From: Firmicutes bacterium CAG:882 | Lineage (GTDB): Bacteria > Bacillota > Clostridia > Lachnospirales > Lachnospiraceae | Direction of reading: 5' to 3' | Assembly (NCBI GenBank): GCA_000435595.1 | Contig: FR895428.1 | Coordinates: forward strand, 6,167 to 70,166 | DNA: 64,000 nucleotides | Shown here: piece by piece, positions 17,899 to 26,312 of the stretch | Layout of the letters: every line of letters begins with the position of its first letter | How positions within the stretch are numbered: position 1 is the stretch's first letter | The notes under the pieces: generated by a model | Database searches by the model: none | Seen by the model: the letters and a program-made list of their open reading frames with translations, nothing else | Told to the model about the DNA's origin: nothing | Translations under genes and position numbers: made by a program

Positions 17899-19665
17899 TC
17901 ATTTTCTTATATTTTCTATCGCCTTATAGACATTCAAGGCTCCGTAGCCGAAAAGCGCGTCGGGATATCTGTAGCCCTCCCTTCTGTCTGCTCCGCTTAT
18001 CATAAAATTTTTCACCGTGTATGAACGCATATACGGATAGAAGCCCTTCACAATCCCATACTCCAATATAAGTGCCGCACCACCACCTGCTATTGCGGCA
18101 GCCACACTGCTTCCGCTCATCTGACCGTATGAATCGGTTCCTGCCAAGGCGGGACACAGCACATTAACCCCCGGTGCAACAATATCCGGCTTGTAATCGT
18201 AATATGCCGCCGTCCCTCTGCCGCTCCCTATATATACACTGCCGTCCCTGTAATTATATGCACCGACCGTCGTAGGGACATCCGTGTTGCCGGGATCGGT
18301 GATGGTATTATATGGGTCGGGCTGTAAGAAATATGTGTCCGACCACAAAAATTCCCTGTTGTTAATCCACATATTAAATCCGCCCGACAGCACTGAGTAG
18401 CCGTAAACCCTTATAGTCCAGATTCCCGGAGACGGCGTAATAAATCTGAGTGTAACATAATTAAGCCCGGACACAGCCTGATTAAGCCCGTAGACTATCT
18501 CTATCTGTGTCCCCTCAAGTATAAATCTCAGCGTCGTTCTCTCATTTATCTTCGGCGGCACCCTCTGCTCCACACGTCCTATCGGAGAGATAAATTCAAG
18601 CGAAAACACCTCCGGAGGTTCCGACCACAGCACACAGTAGAATCCCTTCTCCCTCTCCCCTACCTTTATCTCTATCGGAATATACTCTGCATCCGAAAGC
18701 AGATTTCCCCTGAAATGGAGTCTGCTGTTGGCATAATTTCCCGTACATGTCGTCACACACCGCCCTATGTTTCTGCCAATGTTATTGAGAAAATCCGACA
18801 GCACGGTGCTGCCACTGTGGGAAGATATGTTCGCACCCAATCCGATAATTATGGATATCGGTTTTCCCACTGTCCTTGAATACTCCTCAAGGAATTTGAC
18901 ACCCATGATTATATCAATCTCCGAGTAGCACAGTGCCGCATCATTCACAAGATAGAAGTCTCTAAGATACCTTTTTGCCTGTCTGAGCCTGACGACAACC
19001 AGACGCGCTCCCGGAGCTGCCCCGGTAAACCCCTTCTCAGGATGTTCCTGTCCGGCCGCAAGCCCGGCAAGCATGGTTCCGTGTCCACCCGGTTCATCCG
19101 TCACGGGAACACGCGAGAGGGGATTATCGGAGCTGAGCGCTTCATTTATCATTGCATTAGAATACACCCTGCCATACATCACCATGCTGTCAAGCACTCT
19201 CTCTGCATTTATATTTTCTCCCCCTGCCACGTTATATTCCCCACCGGCAGTGTCCTCCTGAACATCCGCTGCAGTCTGATCCCATATCGCATCTATGATA
19301 CTGCTGCCATCCTCCCTTACAAATACCTCATGGTCATACCTTATCCCTGTGTCAACTATGCCTATAAGTGTGCCTGTTCCGCGAAGTGTCAGGAAAGGCT
19401 GCTCCCTCACCTGGGTAATTCCTGCCGCCCCCATAGCGCCATAATCCTGTGTGCCATACACTATCGGAAAAGACGTGTATCCGAAATTTTCATAATTTAT
19501 GTCTCCAAGCTCCTTCCTGTTAATGTGGATTACTCCCCACCTGTCATCAATTACGCTCACACAGAAATCAGTATATCCGGCTTCCCCAGGATTAAATTCA
19601 TCCGAGCGCCGGTACAGAATGTCTGCATAATTATCATCCGTAAAATACTTTGCACAACTATCCAA
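17899..19665 (-). CDS. S8 family (subtilisin-like) serine peptidase
   Basis: A 588-residue protein with the full catalytic triad: Asp in GIVDTGIRYDHE (residues ~103-114), His in GGHGTMLAGLAAG (~200), and Ser in SGSSVAAAIAGG (~520). About 250 residues lie between the His and Ser motifs, longer than in classic subtilisins, and include a beta-rich insert as in clostridial Csp-type proteases. No signal peptide or membrane segment is visible, so a cytoplasmic, spore-related or non-classical location is likely. The start is a TTG at 19663-19665 with AAGGCGG upstream. The substrate is unknown. The gene stands alone between the clpX terminator and the hydrogenase promoter. Confidence 0.9.
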   Translation of the reverse strand: MDSCAKYFTDDNYADILYRRSDEFNPGEAGYTDFCVSVIDDRWGVIHINRKELGDINYENFGYTSFPIVYGTQDYGAMGAAGITQVREQPFLTLRGTGTLIGIVDTGIRYDHEVFVREDGSSIIDAIWDQTAADVQEDTAGGEYNVAGGENINAERVLDSMVMYGRVYSNAMINEALSSDNPLSRVPVTDEPGGHGTMLAGLAAGQEHPEKGFTGAAPGARLVVVRLRQAKRYLRDFYLVNDAALCYSEIDIIMGVKFLEEYSRTVGKPISIIIGLGANISSHSGSTVLSDFLNNIGRNIGRCVTTCTGNYANSRLHFRGNLLSDAEYIPIEIKVGEREKGFYCVLWSEPPEVFSLEFISPIGRVEQRVPPKINERTTLRFILEGTQIEIVYGLNQAVSGLNYVTLRFITPSPGIWTIRVYGYSVLSGGFNMWINNREFLWSDTYFLQPDPYNTITDPGNTDVPTTVGAYNYRDGSVYIGSGRGTAAYYDYKPDIVAPGVNVLCPALAGTDSYGQMSGSSVAAAIAGGGAALILEYGIVKGFYPYMRSYTVKNFMISGADRREGYRYPDALFGYGALNVYKAIENIRK

Positions 19666-19691
19666 TATTCCGCCTTAGGATTTTTTTAAAT

Positions 19692-19737
19692 TTTATAAAA
19701 AAAACGCGGAGATTATTCCACAAAATAATCTCCACGT
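19692..19737 (-). terminator. Rho-independent terminator of the GT2-clpX operon
   Basis: Stem arms 19724-19737 and 19704-19717 pair over 14 positions with one mismatch around a 6-base loop (core GGAGATTATT). A run of eight T follows on the minus strand. It lies ~20 bases after the clpX stop. Confidence 0.9.
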
Positions 19738-19757
19738 TATATCATGATTCGCAACTA

Positions 19758-21155
19758 TCATGATCCCTGAAGAAGTCCCGCCGTTCTCATCTCTATGAGC
19801 GGACCGCCCTTCTTTTCAATATACGCTCTCGTTATTGTCACCTTGCCTATATTGTCATCCTTAGGTATCTCATACATTATATCAAGCATGAATTCCTCTA
19901 TGATTGAGCGTAATGCTCTTGCTCCGGTCTTTCTCTCAAGTGCCTTCTCGGCAATTGCCTCTATAGCATCATCATCGAACTCAAGCTTGACCTCATCAAG
20001 CTCAAGAAGCTTCTCATACTGCTTAAGGATCGCATTCTTAGGCTCTTTTAAAATCTTAACAAGCATGTCCTTTGTAAGCGCGTCAAGTGTAAATACAACA
20101 GGAAGTCTTCCAAGAAACTCCGGAATCATTCCGAACTTCTTAAGATCCTCTATGGTAACCTGTGATATAAGATTGTCAACATTGTCATACTTATCCTTAA
20201 GGTCAGCCATGAAGCCTATTGAAGCCTGCTTGTTAAGCCTCTCCTTGATAATATCCTCAAGGTCAGGAAAGGCTCCGCCGCAGATAAACAGAATATTCCT
20301 TGTGTTGACCGTGACAAGCGGTACCATCGCATTCTTACTGTTAGAGCCGACAGGCACTTCTATATCAGCTCCCTCTAACAGCTTTAGCATTCCCTGCTGA
20401 ACCGACTCACCGCTTACATCCCTGCTGTGTGTCTCTTTTTTCTTAGCAATCTTATCAATCTCATCGATAAAAATGATTCCCTGCTCAGCCTTCTCGACAT
20501 CATTATCCGCAGCGGCAAGCAGCTTAGAGACTACGCTCTCAATATCATCACCGATATAACCCGCCTCTGTGAGCGATGTGGCATCGGCTATTGCGAGCGG
20601 TACATTTAAAAGCCTTGCAAGCGTCTTTACAAGATATGTCTTACCGCTTCCTGTCGGTCCTATCATAAGCATATTGGACTTCTCTATCTCGATTGAATCC
20701 ATAGTGTCGGTCGCAACTCTCTTATAATGGTTGTAGACCGCAACCGATATTACCTTCTTGGCATATTCCTGACCGATTACATACTCATCAAGCTTCTCCT
20801 TAATCCTATGAGGTGCCGGGATATCCTTAAGGTCAATAAGAGGTACCCTCTTCTCTCCCTCTTTCTTTTTCTTAATCCTCTGCCTATTGGGAATTTCTCC
20901 GCCTAAATCAGCCATATTCATAAAATGAATACCCGGAATGTCCTTTGAGAGCTTCATCATATCATCGTAGTTTAAGTCGCCCTTCATGATGGTATCCATT
21001 GAACGCTGCATGCAGTCTGCGCACACATACATTCCCATGCCCATCTGAATCATTTTCCCGGCTTTGCTCTCAGGTCGTCTGCATATTGAGCATACCTTCT
21101 CGTACTCATCATCATGGTTATCCGTATTATTATTCTTGTTATTATCTTCCGCCAT
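19758..21155 (-). CDS. clpX: ATP-dependent Clp protease ATPase subunit ClpX
   Basis: A 465-residue AAA+ unfoldase. The N-terminal zinc-binding domain has C22, C25, C45 and C48. Walker A is GPTGSGKT (~166-173), followed by the GYIG pore loop and Walker B IIFIDEIDK. The RDVSGESVQQGMLKLLEGAD block and an IGF tripeptide (in QASIGFMADL), the docking loop for ClpP, are present. It is longer than typical ClpX, mainly by a lysine-rich insert near residues 90-105 and an acidic, Asn-rich N terminus. It unfolds substrates for ClpP in the cytoplasm. It is not beside clpP or tig here. Its start overlaps the end of a glycosyltransferase gene by 14 bases, so the two are co-expressed. Confidence 0.93.
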   Translation of the reverse strand: MAEDNNKNNNTDNHDDEYEKVCSICRRPESKAGKMIQMGMGMYVCADCMQRSMDTIMKGDLNYDDMMKLSKDIPGIHFMNMADLGGEIPNRQRIKKKKEGEKRVPLIDLKDIPAPHRIKEKLDEYVIGQEYAKKVISVAVYNHYKRVATDTMDSIEIEKSNMLMIGPTGSGKTYLVKTLARLLNVPLAIADATSLTEAGYIGDDIESVVSKLLAAADNDVEKAEQGIIFIDEIDKIAKKKETHSRDVSGESVQQGMLKLLEGADIEVPVGSNSKNAMVPLVTVNTRNILFICGGAFPDLEDIIKERLNKQASIGFMADLKDKYDNVDNLISQVTIEDLKKFGMIPEFLGRLPVVFTLDALTKDMLVKILKEPKNAILKQYEKLLELDEVKLEFDDDAIEAIAEKALERKTGARALRSIIEEFMLDIMYEIPKDDNIGKVTITRAYIEKKGGPLIEMRTAGLLQGS

Positions 21156-22107
21156 ATCTTACTCCTTCTTTTTCTTCCATATCAGTCTCGGAGACTATAT
21201 ATATAGGTCTGTCCTTAACCTCCAAATATGTCTTAGCAAGGTACTGTCCGAACACGCCCATGAAGAAGAGCTGTAATCCTCCTAAAAATGTAATTATACA
21301 GGTCATTGACGCCCATCCCGCCACCGGATCTCCGAATGCAAACTTCCTTATCACGATAAACAGCACCGCTATAAAAGCGATGAGACAGAACAATATTCCT
21401 ATAAAAGACGCAAAGACGAGCGGTGTCGTCGAGAATGCCACAATTCCCTCGATGCTGTATTTAAACAGCGACCAGAAATTCCACTTTGTCTGTCCCGCAA
21501 CTCGCTCAACGTTCTCATAGGCTATCCACTTTGTCTTAAATCCGACCCAGCCGAACATTCCCTTGGAGAATCTGTTGTATTCATGACAGTTTAAAAGCGC
21601 ATCGACGAACTTTCGGTTCATAAGCCTGAAATCTCTGGCTCCGTCCACAACCTCCGTTGTCGACATCTTAGCCATAAGCTTATAGAACATTCTCGCAAAA
21701 AATGACCTTATAGGAGGCTCTCCCTTTCGCGTCACACGGCGCGCAGCCGCACAGTCATATCCCTCCTCAGTCACAGCCTTATACATCTCCTCCAAGAACT
21801 CCGGCGGGTCCTGAAGGTCAGCATCCATGATTGCCACATAATCGCCGTCAGCATGGGCAAGTCCTGCATACATTGCTGCCTCCTTGCCAAAATTTCTCGA
21901 AAAAGACACATATTTGACAACGGATTCATCCGCGGATATTTTCTTCATTACCTCAAGAGTATTATCCCTTGAGCCGTCATTTACCAGCACAACCTGAAAA
22001 TCAACATAGTTCATTCTTGCAATGATTCCATCTAATACCTCCATAAACTTAGGAAGCACCTCACTCTCGTTGTAGCACGGTACAACGACCGAAATTAAAT
22101 CTTTCAT
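21142..22107 (-). CDS. Glycosyltransferase family 2, polyprenyl-phosphate sugar synthase type (GtrB/DPM-like)
   Basis: A 321-residue protein. Residues 1-225 form a GT-A domain (VVPCYNESEVLPKF, VNDGSRDNT, DADLQDPPEF), and two membrane helices occupy ~230-305. This matches GtrB/YkcC-type enzymes that transfer a sugar to undecaprenyl phosphate, for later use by an outward-facing GT-C enzyme. The DADLQDPPE motif supplies the metal-binding DxD. The start ATG at 22105-22107 has GGAG ten bases upstream. A promoter is seen at 22171-22199. The gene is followed with overlap by clpX, an unusual partner. The acceptor glycan is unknown. Confidence 0.92.
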   Translation of the reverse strand: MKDLISVVVPCYNESEVLPKFMEVLDGIIARMNYVDFQVVLVNDGSRDNTLEVMKKISADESVVKYVSFSRNFGKEAAMYAGLAHADGDYVAIMDADLQDPPEFLEEMYKAVTEEGYDCAAARRVTRKGEPPIRSFFARMFYKLMAKMSTTEVVDGARDFRLMNRKFVDALLNCHEYNRFSKGMFGWVGFKTKWIAYENVERVAGQTKWNFWSLFKYSIEGIVAFSTTPLVFASFIGILFCLIAFIAVLFIVIRKFAFGDPVAGWASMTCIITFLGGLQLFFMGVFGQYLAKTYLEVKDRPIYIVSETDMEEKEGVRYGGR

Positions 22108-22170
22108 TTATACAGTTCTCCTTATACAGGCTTTCATACATGAAATTACAGCTCTGTCAACTATTTATAC

Positions 22171-22199
22171 AGTATACACAATGTAAATTGATAATGCAA
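22171..22199 (-). promoter_or_regulatory. Promoter of the GT2-clpX operon
   Basis: Minus strand: TTGCAT at 22194-22199, a 17-base spacer, TATACT at 22171-22176. A second possible -35 (TTGACA) lies further downstream, so the exact start is uncertain. Confidence 0.55.
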
Positions 22200-22200
22200 G

Positions 22201-22255
22201 AAAAAGCGAAAGCAGATACTCATGCCTCATCCTGCATTTCGTATCTTCTTTCGCT
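22201..22255 (-). terminator. Terminator after the HtrA-type protease gene
   Basis: Stem AGCGAAAG (22248-22255) with CTTTCGCT (22205-22212), continued inward by a GATAC/GTATC pairing. On the minus strand it is followed by TTTTTCTTG. It lies ~30 bases after the stop codon. Confidence 0.75.
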
Positions 22256-22284
22256 CATATCCGTTGATGGATTTTTATTTCATA

Positions 22285-23883
22285 TTATCTGCTTGTCGCA
22301 GGCTTCTCTGTGAGAGTTACCGTAATCGTATTCTCTACATAGCTTCCTCTTTCAAAACGTGAATATGTCAGTTCAACTTCCTCGCCGACTTCATAATACT
22401 GCATCATGTTCACGAGTGTCTCCCACGAATCGACGTCCTTGCCGTCAAAGCTTGTGATTACATCGTTAACCTCAAGCCCCGCATTCTCGGCAGCCGAATC
22501 CTCTGTTATACTCTTAATAAGCACACCCTCAGGCCAGCCGTAGGTCTGGGAAATCTCTGATGTTACGGTGTTGCCCGATACTCCAAGATAACCTCTCTCA
22601 TCATTGTCAAGAGCCACTCTCGTTGTCTGTGTAGAAAGATCATCAATTATATCCTTAACCGAATCAATCGATATCGCATATCCCATACCCTCAACCTTTG
22701 TATCCGTCATCTTAACCGAGTTGATACCTATAACCTCACCCTGAGCATTAAAGAGTGCGCCGCCGCTGTTGCCCGGATTAATTGCGGCATCCGTCTGAAT
22801 GAGATCCTCATATACCACATTGTCGACTGTCAGGGACTTATCAACGGCACTTACAATACCTGTCGTTACAGATATTCCGTAGCCTGCAGCATTGCCGATT
22901 GCAATTGCAGCCTCACCAACCTTCACATCCGTGGATGAACCAAGCTTAGCTATTGAGATTGCAGACATTGTGGAATCGCTTATATCCGCAAGCTTAACAG
23001 CGACTACAGCGAGGTCACTGTCAGACTTTATTCCCTTTACGACCGCATCGACCTCAGCACCGTCACCGAATGTAACCTTAAGATTGTTAACACCATCTAC
23101 AACATGTGCGTTGGTTACAACCAGAAGCTCTGTGTCATTAGCACCTATTATTATACCCGAACCACTCACACTCGCCTCATATGACTGCTGATAATTTCCC
23201 CAGAAGCCAAATCCCGAGTAACCGCTTGTCACCGTCTCAGTACCGCTTATCGCAACGACGGAGCTTATTACATTGTCAACTATTCCCGATACGTCAAGCA
23301 CCGTGGTTCCCGACGAAGCCGTGCTTGACGATACATTGGTGAGTGTTGATCCGGTTGAAGCCGAGCTTGTAAGATAGTTCTTGTTTAACTCCCTTGCAAT
23401 CTGACTGAGCTGCTCATCAGAGAGTTCATCATTTCCCTTAACAGGGAAGTTAATGTACCCCGCATACATCGCACCATAGCAGGATGCCCCGGCAACCGCA
23501 CCGATTACAACCGCGCAGGCGACACCTCTCACTGCTCTTATAAAGAAGCAAGGTCTCTTTTTCTCACCCTTTGCCTTCTTTGCCTTCTTTGACTTCTTCT
23601 CAGCCTTTCCTGATGCCTCATATACAGGCTGTGTATATGAAGAATACATATTGCGGGCTGTATCCTGTGCTGAAGCCGTGCTCTCTGTTGAAGCCATGCT
23701 TCCGTTTGAAAATGACTCTGTTGTGGAAGCCGTGCTCTCGCTTGTGAATGTGTCCGTTGCCGAAACTGTTACCTCCGATGCATTCTCATTAATCTCTGAA
23801 TTCCGTTCTGTATTTTCTGCTGCATTTACATTGTTTCGTGAATCATCACTCATATTGTTAAATCCATATTCATTGTTATCCAT
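22285..23883 (-). CDS. HtrA/DegP-type membrane-anchored serine protease with PDZ domain
   Basis: A 532-residue protein. Residues ~1-110 are a Ser/Thr/Glu-rich, low-complexity cytoplasmic region ending in a lysine-rich patch. One membrane helix spans ~118-140. The trypsin-like domain (~190-415) has His in VTNAHVVDG, Asp in SDSDLAVVAV and Ser in INPGNSGGALF. A C-terminal PDZ domain (~435-520) includes AAENAGLEVNDVITSFDG. It degrades or refolds damaged proteins on the outer face of the membrane. The start ATG at 23881-23883 has GGAGG upstream. It is monocistronic, with terminators on both sides. It differs from standard HtrA mainly by its long low-complexity N-terminal extension. Confidence 0.93.
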   Translation of the reverse strand: MDNNEYGFNNMSDDSRNNVNAAENTERNSEINENASEVTVSATDTFTSESTASTTESFSNGSMASTESTASAQDTARNMYSSYTQPVYEASGKAEKKSKKAKKAKGEKKRPCFFIRAVRGVACAVVIGAVAGASCYGAMYAGYINFPVKGNDELSDEQLSQIARELNKNYLTSSASTGSTLTNVSSSTASSGTTVLDVSGIVDNVISSVVAISGTETVTSGYSGFGFWGNYQQSYEASVSGSGIIIGANDTELLVVTNAHVVDGVNNLKVTFGDGAEVDAVVKGIKSDSDLAVVAVKLADISDSTMSAISIAKLGSSTDVKVGEAAIAIGNAAGYGISVTTGIVSAVDKSLTVDNVVYEDLIQTDAAINPGNSGGALFNAQGEVIGINSVKMTDTKVEGMGYAISIDSVKDIIDDLSTQTTRVALDNDERGYLGVSGNTVTSEISQTYGWPEGVLIKSITEDSAAENAGLEVNDVITSFDGKDVDSWETLVNMMQYYEVGEEVELTYSRFERGSYVENTITVTLTEKPATSR

Positions 23884-23974
23884 ATCCGTGTACCTCCGTA
23901 TTTATCATGAGGGATTTATGTTTCCCTCTCTCTTTTATGAGTACACTATAACAACGAATTGTGTTCTTTTTGTG

Positions 23975-24020
23975 ATAAAAAAGTGAATGAATTGAGAAAT
24001 CTCTTCACAATTCATTCACT
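23975..24020 (-). terminator. Rho-independent terminator of nrdD
   Basis: Perfect 13-bp stem AGTGAATGAATTG (24008-24020) with its complement (23982-23994), a 13-base loop and then TTTTTT on the minus strand. It starts ~30 bases after the nrdD stop. Confidence 0.9.
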
Positions 24021-24051
24021 CTGAAATACTGCTTCTCCGGTTTAAGATATA

Positions 24052-26211
24052 TTATAAATGAAGTACTCTCTCCCTGATTTCCTGAGTTCTTCCCTGATTC
24101 CAGAACTGTGTTCCGATGTAGCCACAGGTACGTCTTGCGACATTGAGCGTGTTCTCATCCCTGTTGCCGCACTGAGGGCACTCCCACACAATCTTCTTGT
24201 CCTCATCAATTACCGTCTGAATCTCTCCCGAGAATCCGCACTTCTGACAATAATCGCTCTTGGTGTTCAGCTCAGCGTACATAATATTATCATATATGAA
24301 CTTGATTACCTCGATAACAGCAGGTATATTGTTCTGCATATTCGGCACCTCAACATAGCTCACCGCTCCTCCTGTGGACAATGCCTGGAACTTAGACTCA
24401 AATGCAAGCTTTGAAAAGGCATCAATCGGCTCAGTTACATGCACATGATAGCTGTTGGTGATATATCCCTTATCGGTTATTCCCGGGATAACTCCGAATC
24501 TCTTCTGAAGGCACTTAGCGAACTTATATGTGGTACTCTCAATAGGAGAGCCGTAAATGCTGAATGCAATATTGGTGTTCTCCGTCCATATCTTACACTT
24601 CTCATTCATGTGTTCCATAACAGAAAGTGCAAACGGTGTCGCCTCAGGTGATGTATGTGAAAGACCTGTCATATATTTAACGCACTCATAAAGACCTGCA
24701 TATCCGAGTGATATTGTTGAGTATCCGCCGTACAAAAGCTTGTCTATCTTCTCACCCTTCTTGAGTCTTGCAAGTGCACCGTTCTGCCAGAGAATAGGTG
24801 CCACATCCGACAATGTTCCTTTAAGTCTGTTGTGTCTGCACATAAGAGCGCGGTAGCAGAGCTCGAGTCTGTCGTCGAATATTTCCCAGAACTTCGTGTA
24901 GTCTCCGCCGGATGAAAGTGCAACATCCACAAGATTGATTGTTACAACACCCTGATTGAAACGACCGTAGAACTTGTAGTTTCCGTTCTCATCCTTCCAA
25001 GGGTTAAGCGCACTTCGGCATCCCATGACAGGGAAGCAGTTGCCCTCCTTAAGCTCCTTCATCTTTTTCTCAGATATATAATCAGGCACAAGTCTCTTAG
25101 CTGAACATCTTGCCGAGAGCTCCGTGAGATAGAAGTACTTCGAATCCTCCGTGATATTGTCATCCTCAAGCACATATATAAGCTTAGGGAATGCAGGTGT
25201 CACCCATACTCCCGCCTCGTTCTTGACACCCTTAAGGCGCTGCTTGAGTGTCTCCTCTATAATAAGGGCAAGGTCTGCCTTCTCCTGCTCGTTCTTTGCC
25301 TCATTGAGGTACATGAACACCGTGAGAAAAGGAGCCTGTCCGTTAGTTGTCATAAGTGTGATTACCTGATATTGTATTGTCTGTACACCCTTGGTAATCT
25401 CTTTCTTAAGTCTGCTCTCTACAATCTCTGCAATCTTATCCTCTGAAGGGGTACACCCTAACAGTGCAAGCTCCTCCATAACATCCTTGCGGATCTTCTC
25501 TCTTGAAATATTTACAAAAGGCGCAAGATGTGCAAGAGAAATACTCTGTCCGCCATACTGGCTTGATGCAACCTGTGCAATTATCTGTGTAGCAATGTTA
25601 CATGCCGTCGAAAAGCTGTGCGGCTTCTCAATGAGTGTCTCGCTGATAACCGTTCCGTTCTGAAGCATGTCCTCAAGATTGACGAGGTCGCAGTTGTGCA
25701 TATGCTGTGCATAATAATCGGCATCATGGAAATGAATTATTCCCTGCTCGTCCGCCTCCACTATCTCAGAAGGAAGAAGAAGTCTTCTTGTTATATCCTT
25801 ACTTACCTCTCCTGCCATGTAGTCACGCTGCACGCTGTTGACAGCGGGGTTCTTGTTAGAATTCTCCTGCTTAACCTCCTCATTGTTGTACTCAATAAGC
25901 GAAAGAATTCTCGTATCCGTCGTATTAGCCTTTCTGACAAGTGAACGCTTATAGCGGTAACGCACATATCCTCTTGCCACGTCAAATGCCCCTGTCGACA
26001 TAATCTGGTTCTCGACCATATCCTGTATCTCTTCCACCGATACGGCACGATTCATCTTATTGCACTTATATTCAACATAGTCAGCAATCTCTGTAATCTG
26101 TTCCTTGCTAAGCGGGGCACTGTCCGTAGCCGCATTAGCCTTCGTGATGGCTGATGCTATCTTAGCTACGTCAAATACTTCCTCAGAGCCATTTCTTTTG
26201 ATAATCTTCAT
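24052..26211 (-). CDS. nrdD: Anaerobic (class III) ribonucleoside-triphosphate reductase
   Basis: A 719-residue enzyme. An N-terminal ATP-cone regulatory domain (MKIIKRNGSEEVFDVAKIAS, residues ~1-90) is followed by the ten-stranded barrel. The C-terminal zinc site has four cysteines (CQKCGFSG and CPQCGNRD), and the glycyl-radical loop reads RRTCGYIG near residue 700. It reduces ribonucleotides to deoxyribonucleotides under anoxia, using a radical made by the activase NrdG. No nrdG lies beside it in this window, which is less usual. The start ATG at 26209-26211 has GGAGGG five bases upstream; a longer frame starting upstream is rejected. A promoter with candidate NrdR boxes lies just upstream. 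Confidence 0.96.
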   Translation of the reverse strand: MKIIKRNGSEEVFDVAKIASAITKANAATDSAPLSKEQITEIADYVEYKCNKMNRAVSVEEIQDMVENQIMSTGAFDVARGYVRYRYKRSLVRKANTTDTRILSLIEYNNEEVKQENSNKNPAVNSVQRDYMAGEVSKDITRRLLLPSEIVEADEQGIIHFHDADYYAQHMHNCDLVNLEDMLQNGTVISETLIEKPHSFSTACNIATQIIAQVASSQYGGQSISLAHLAPFVNISREKIRKDVMEELALLGCTPSEDKIAEIVESRLKKEITKGVQTIQYQVITLMTTNGQAPFLTVFMYLNEAKNEQEKADLALIIEETLKQRLKGVKNEAGVWVTPAFPKLIYVLEDDNITEDSKYFYLTELSARCSAKRLVPDYISEKKMKELKEGNCFPVMGCRSALNPWKDENGNYKFYGRFNQGVVTINLVDVALSSGGDYTKFWEIFDDRLELCYRALMCRHNRLKGTLSDVAPILWQNGALARLKKGEKIDKLLYGGYSTISLGYAGLYECVKYMTGLSHTSPEATPFALSVMEHMNEKCKIWTENTNIAFSIYGSPIESTTYKFAKCLQKRFGVIPGITDKGYITNSYHVHVTEPIDAFSKLAFESKFQALSTGGAVSYVEVPNMQNNIPAVIEVIKFIYDNIMYAELNTKSDYCQKCGFSGEIQTVIDEDKKIVWECPQCGNRDENTLNVARRTCGYIGTQFWNQGRTQEIRERVLHL

Positions 26212-26233
26212 GTGAACCCTCCAAATAAAATAA

Positions 26234-26281
26234 CCACAATATCTTGTATTGTTGCAACGTACAAAATACATTATGCAGTGT
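26234..26281 (-). promoter_or_regulatory. Tandem candidate NrdR boxes upstream of nrdD
   Basis: Two 16-bp sites at 26234-26249 (plus strand CCACAATATCTTGTAT) and 26266-26281 (ATACATTATGCAGTGT), both near the NrdR consensus ACAC-WATAT-WGTGT. They are spaced 32 bp start to start, about three helical turns, as expected for NrdR. The distal one covers the -10 element. Confidence 0.72.
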
Positions 26282-26298
26282 TAATCTCAAAAAGTCAA
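26270..26298 (-). promoter_or_regulatory. nrdD promoter
   Basis: Minus strand: TTGACT at 26293-26298, a 17-base spacer, CATAAT at 26270-26275. It lies right after the end of the MATE gene and about 60 bases before the nrdD start. NrdR bound to its boxes would block it. Confidence 0.75.
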
Positions 26299-26312
26299 TA
26301 AGTATATATGTA

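Noticed and set aside
22892..23191. Plus-strand frame within the HtrA-type gene
   Set aside because: Antisense to the catalytic domain of a clear protease; no start signal or homology.
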